Origin: Acidobacteriota bacterium
GTDB lineage: Bacteria; Acidobacteriota; UBA890; WLXD01
NCBI GenBank assembly: GCA_012103255.1
Contig: WLXD01000002.1
Location: forward strand, 186,001-250,000
DNA length: 64,000 nucleotides
Direction: 5' to 3'
In this document: piece after piece, positions 63,572-64,000 of the stretch
How the letters are laid out: each line of letters begins with the position of its first letter
Position numbering within the stretch: the first letter of the stretch is position 1
Notes under the pieces: generated by a model
Seen by the model: the letters and a program-made list of their open reading frames with translations, nothing else
What the model was told of the DNA's origin: nothing
The model's database searches: none
Translations under genes and position numbers: made by a program

Positions 63572-64000
63572 CTACTGGCGCGCCGCGAGGCCCGCGAAGA
63601 CCTGCAAGAGAAGGTGCGCGGCCGTGGCCGCGGTTACGCCCTGCGAGTCCAGGGGTGGCGAGACCTCGACAAGATCAAGACCAACGACGTCGATCGTCGG
63701 AAGCAGTCCGCGCAGGACCTCCAGAAGATCCCCTGTCGACGGCCCGCCGGCCACGGGATAGCCCGTACCTGGTGCTGCCGCGGGGTCGAGAACGTCGATG
63801 TCGATGGAGATGTACGTCGGCCGATCGCCGACGAGTCGCATGATCCGTTCAACCACGTCGATGGCCTCGGCGCGTCTCCAGTCCGCTGCTGTGATCATCA
63901 ACCCCGCCTGGGCGATGAGGTCGAGTTCGGGCCTGGCGAACGACCTGAGCCCCACCAACGCCGTGCGCTCCGGCGTGGTGAATCCGCGCTCCCAGAGTCG
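63572..64000 (-). CDS. speB: Agmatinase/arginase-family ureohydrolase, C-terminal part
   Basis: The last 142 codons are in the window; the frame is open to the right edge. The metal site YISIDIDVLDPAAAPGTG with its two ligand aspartates, the GGPSTGDLLEVL helix and the ending VGLDLVEVSPPLDSQGVTA identify the ureohydrolase superfamily. GTGYPVAGG is more like agmatinase than arginase, but guanidinobutyrase or formiminoglutamase-type enzymes are not excluded. Starts codons are outside the window. Confidence 0.85.
   Translation of the reverse strand, partial: RLWERGFTTPERTALVGLRSFARPELDLIAQAGLMITAADWRRAEAIDVVERIMRLVGDRPTYISIDIDVLDPAAAPGTGYPVAGGPSTGDLLEVLRGLLPTIDVVGLDLVEVSPPLDSQGVTAATAAHLLLQVFAGLAARQ

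Overview
The window reads as one continuous stretch of a GC-rich, didermal bacterial chromosome. The evidence for a diderm is a type IV pilus secretin operon, Kdo/LPS genes, LolA, LapB and SecDF-YajC. No rRNA, tRNA, insertion sequence, prophage or CRISPR array was seen. Nearly all sequence is coding; genes are packed with ATGA/GTGA/TTGA overlaps and no gene-free gap exceeds 300 bases. The phylum cannot be fixed from this sequence. The combination (pilMNOPQ next to accBC, a fused aroDE, a small microcompartment locus with three pentamer genes) would fit an Acidobacteriota-, Gemmatimonadota- or Myxococcota-like lineage, but that is inference.

Layout. 1-8041 (minus): promoter, pilM-N-O-P-Q, two lipoproteins (one with Ig-like repeats), an M24 peptidase, accB and the start of accC. 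8172-10772 (minus): ridA and a bifunctional rel. 10821-17792 (minus): nrdR, CCA/poly(A)-type nucleotidyltransferase, thiL, tgt, yajC, secD, secF, ended by a hairpin terminator. 17887-21410 (plus): a minimal bacterial microcompartment (BMC) locus (class II aldolase, one BMC-H, three BMC-P), then folD and coaE. 21407-28814 (minus): a lipid kinase, then kdsB-pyrG-kdsA-kdsD-kdsC-lapB and a QueD-like gene. 28961-38500: a CDP-alcohol phosphatidyltransferase (plus), lolA and a polyprenyl synthase (minus), a degenerate ThiD-like gene (plus), and manB-manC-glyS-nth-metG (minus). 38642-47326 (minus): an eight-gene unit with an NhaC antiporter, an M16 peptidase pair, Nif3, a GNAT acyltransferase, an N-succinylamino-acid racemase/OSBS homologue and an SLC13 transporter. 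47426-48852 (plus): plsC and a rhomboid protease. 48866-51504 (minus): bioY-sucC-sucD. 51604-59447 (minus): a compact trpEGDCFBA operon followed by a DAHP synthase and preceded by a previously uncalled leader peptide carrying four Trp codons. 59547-64000 (minus): a Yip1 protein, fused aroDE, a MoeB/ThiF enzyme, a CDF metal transporter and a partial ureohydrolase.

The most interesting parts are (i) the BMC locus, whose aldolase carries a C-terminal helix resembling an encapsulation peptide; (ii) the Trp-codon-rich leader upstream of trpE; (iii) the GNAT plus racemase pair embedded with proteases and sodium-coupled transporters, suggesting amino-acid (possibly D-amino-acid) salvage; and (iv) the pilM promoter with three helically phased copies of a heptamer upstream. 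Several genes have start sites that differ from the longest open frame; these are noted entry by entry.
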